Assembly: GCF_028389875.1 (NCBI RefSeq)
Contig: NC_084702.1
Coordinates: 69,351,582 to 69,415,581 of the forward strand
DNA: 64,000 bases
DNA from: Rhea pennata
Lineage: Eukaryota > Chordata > Aves > Rheiformes > Rheidae
Direction: 5' to 3'
Made by a program: the position numbers and the translations under genes. Numbering within the stretch: position 1 is the first letter of the stretch; each line of letters starts with the position of its first letter. Shown here one piece after another: positions 62,465 to 64,000 of the stretch. A model generated the notes under the pieces. That model searched no databases. It saw only the letters and a list, made by a program, of their open reading frames with translations, and was not told the DNA's origin.

Positions 62465-64000
62465 AGCAGTTCATTGAAGTCTCCACTTTGATGCAGCAGT
62501 GTTATATTTCCTTAAAATTGTATGTAAGCAAGAGAATGAAAATATTTGTATTACAGAATAACTATTTCATATTATAAGAACTTAGAAAGAAAACCATCTG
62601 GTTAAAAGTATGTGCATTATTCTCATTTCAAATATAACCCCAGGGTTGTTTTTACTTGTGTTATTTCTGACTGTTTTCCATTTCCTCTAAGAACTTGTTA
62701 ATGATCTGTGGCAATCAAATTCAGCAATAGCTAATGGCAAAAATAAGAGTTAATTTTAGAATGCTGTTGTCCCTCACTCCCTGTTCTCCTGTTAATTGTT
62801 ACGTGAATCTGCTGTGCCTCATCTTAAATGAAATTACTAGAGGTAGATGCTATGTATTCCTTTGAAAGATCAAACTCAGTCTCCTGAGCGTTCTGTATAA
62901 GGTTCTGAGTTGTAAAGGAGGAGAGAGAACCAAAGTTAAGTGGTATTACAAAAGAAATATCTGGGTGCCTTTCGGTACATCTGCTTTGTAACACAGTGGA
63001 GCATGAAGATACACCAGGAAGAATCAAACTAGTTCAGGTAGCAGAAAGATCTAGCTCCAGTGAACTCCAGATCGAGAAGGTAACCCAAGCAGATCTCTAA
63101 TCCTGAACAAGCCAAACAGACTGAGCAGACCTGGCTGTGTTGTTCCACCCTGTAGCTGTCTTATGCAGAGCCATAACCAGATACAGGCCTCATTAAATGA
63201 CTTAACAGTTCAGTAAGCTTCTTTTCATTTAAAGTGTACTAATATTTTGAATATTAAGGTTTGTTCTTGTTACCAACAGCTGCTAAGTTATCATCTGGTA
63301 ACTTTCTAGTTGCTTAAATGCTGCATTTCTCCTGAATTTTAAAGGACCTTTTAATTCAATATGAGGTTAATTCGATTAAGGGTTTTGTTTAAAAATTTAA
63401 ATAACAAAGCCCAGAGCCCTTGCATGCATTGTCATTTACTTGTTTGGCAGCTCTGATTTTGTGCAAAGGATAAATGAAATAGGAATTGCCTTTTCAGTGT
63501 GGCTCTAGGCTACAGAGTTTTTAACAACAGGATATGTGTCTGGAGAGGAAAAGCATAGCTCCTCTTGTAGAAAAAGCAGAGATGTGTATGACTGACACAG
63601 CTAGTATTCCTGTATGGTTTTCAAAGAAGCCCCCTTTATTTTTCTTGTTGTCATGATTTAAAAAAAGTCAAGTACAAATGAAGGTGAAGAAACCCTAATC
63701 CCTCAAATGTTTTTACGGATGATACCTCATGAAATCAGGCCTCCCTGTCACAGTCCTCTTGTATGAGCTGTTCAGTGAAGTGCCCTTTAACTTGAATGGA
63801 GGTGGTATGGAAAGAGTGGATTTTCCAACTGAAGCATGCTTGAAATTCGTTGCAAGAGGTTTTTAATCACTATAACATATCAAATCTTGACTTTCAAGTA
63901 ATTTTCCCCTGAATAATTTCATTACAGAAACTGAGACTGTCCTGCAGTTACCTGTAATTGCATTTCCCTTTCTTTGATGTGGCTGCTCCAAACCCAGCCT

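Larger units (their letters stand above)
46901..64000 (+). other. ADAMTS12: ADAMTS12 intron 2, remainder of window
   Basis: About 17 kb without a recognised exon. It holds (TG)n at 47462-47488, a short CR1-type tail at 49076-49096, a possible ancient LINE relic at about 49700-50280, (TTTA)n at 59691-59717 and a T-rich tract at 62428-62464. Open frames reach 156 codons (+, 51611-52081) but show no family resemblance. The exon 3 acceptor is not in the window, so the intron exceeds 30.7 kb. Confidence 0.8.

Noticed and set aside
33228..64000. Search for ADAMTS12 exon 3 or later exons
   Set aside because: No frame shows the next propeptide segment, a furin site followed by the metalloprotease domain, or the HExxHxxGxxH zinc motif.
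1..64000. CRISPR arrays, tRNA or rRNA genes, bacterial or viral gene clusters
   Set aside because: None seen. The window is ordinary vertebrate nuclear DNA and the only mobile elements recognised are CR1-type LINE remains.

Overview
The window looks like bird nuclear DNA. It has intron-split vertebrate genes with GT..AG junctions, two strong CpG islands, no operons, and a CR1-type LINE fragment with the avian-style 3' end. Three genes are recognisable from their proteins. They are the last four exons of SLC45A2 (melanosomal transporter MATP, + strand, 2477-7707), the complete single-exon RXFP3 (relaxin-3 receptor, - strand, 19627-20964), and the first two coding exons of ADAMTS12 (secreted metalloprotease, + strand, 27668-33227). 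The same three genes in the same relative orientations are known from human 5p13. In birds the block is expected on the Z chromosome, where SLC45A2 is the Silver plumage locus. The Z placement is established knowledge plus inference and cannot be read from this DNA.

Layout. Positions 1-2476 are SLC45A2 intron sequence upstream of its exon 4. Exons 4-7 follow, separated by short introns, and the 3' UTR ends near two AATAAA signals at 8061 and 8093. Then comes about 10.4 kb of intergenic DNA holding a dead CR1 fragment (13221-14010). RXFP3 lies convergent to SLC45A2, with a long GC-rich 3' UTR (about 18548-19626) and a CpG-island promoter (about 20965-21720). About 5 kb of AT-rich intergenic DNA separates this from the second CpG island (about 26930-27990), which carries ADAMTS12 exon 1. 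RXFP3 and ADAMTS12 are divergent. ADAMTS12 intron 1 is about 5.1 kb. Everything after exon 2 (33228-64000) appears to be its very long intron 2, in which I find no further exon.

The three genes have no known joint pathway. SLC45A2 acts in pigment-cell melanosomes, RXFP3 is a Gi-coupled brain peptide receptor, and ADAMTS12 is an extracellular-matrix protease. Their adjacency is conserved synteny, not an operon. I see no credible new biological system. The more interesting items are local: a possible tandem acceptor in SLC45A2, perfect inverted repeats in its introns, a G-rich tract directly after the RXFP3 stop, an in-frame five-codon upstream ORF before ADAMTS12, an antisense ORF ending at a consensus splice donor, and a 20-bp tandem duplication inside a CpG-rich patch of ADAMTS12 intron 2.
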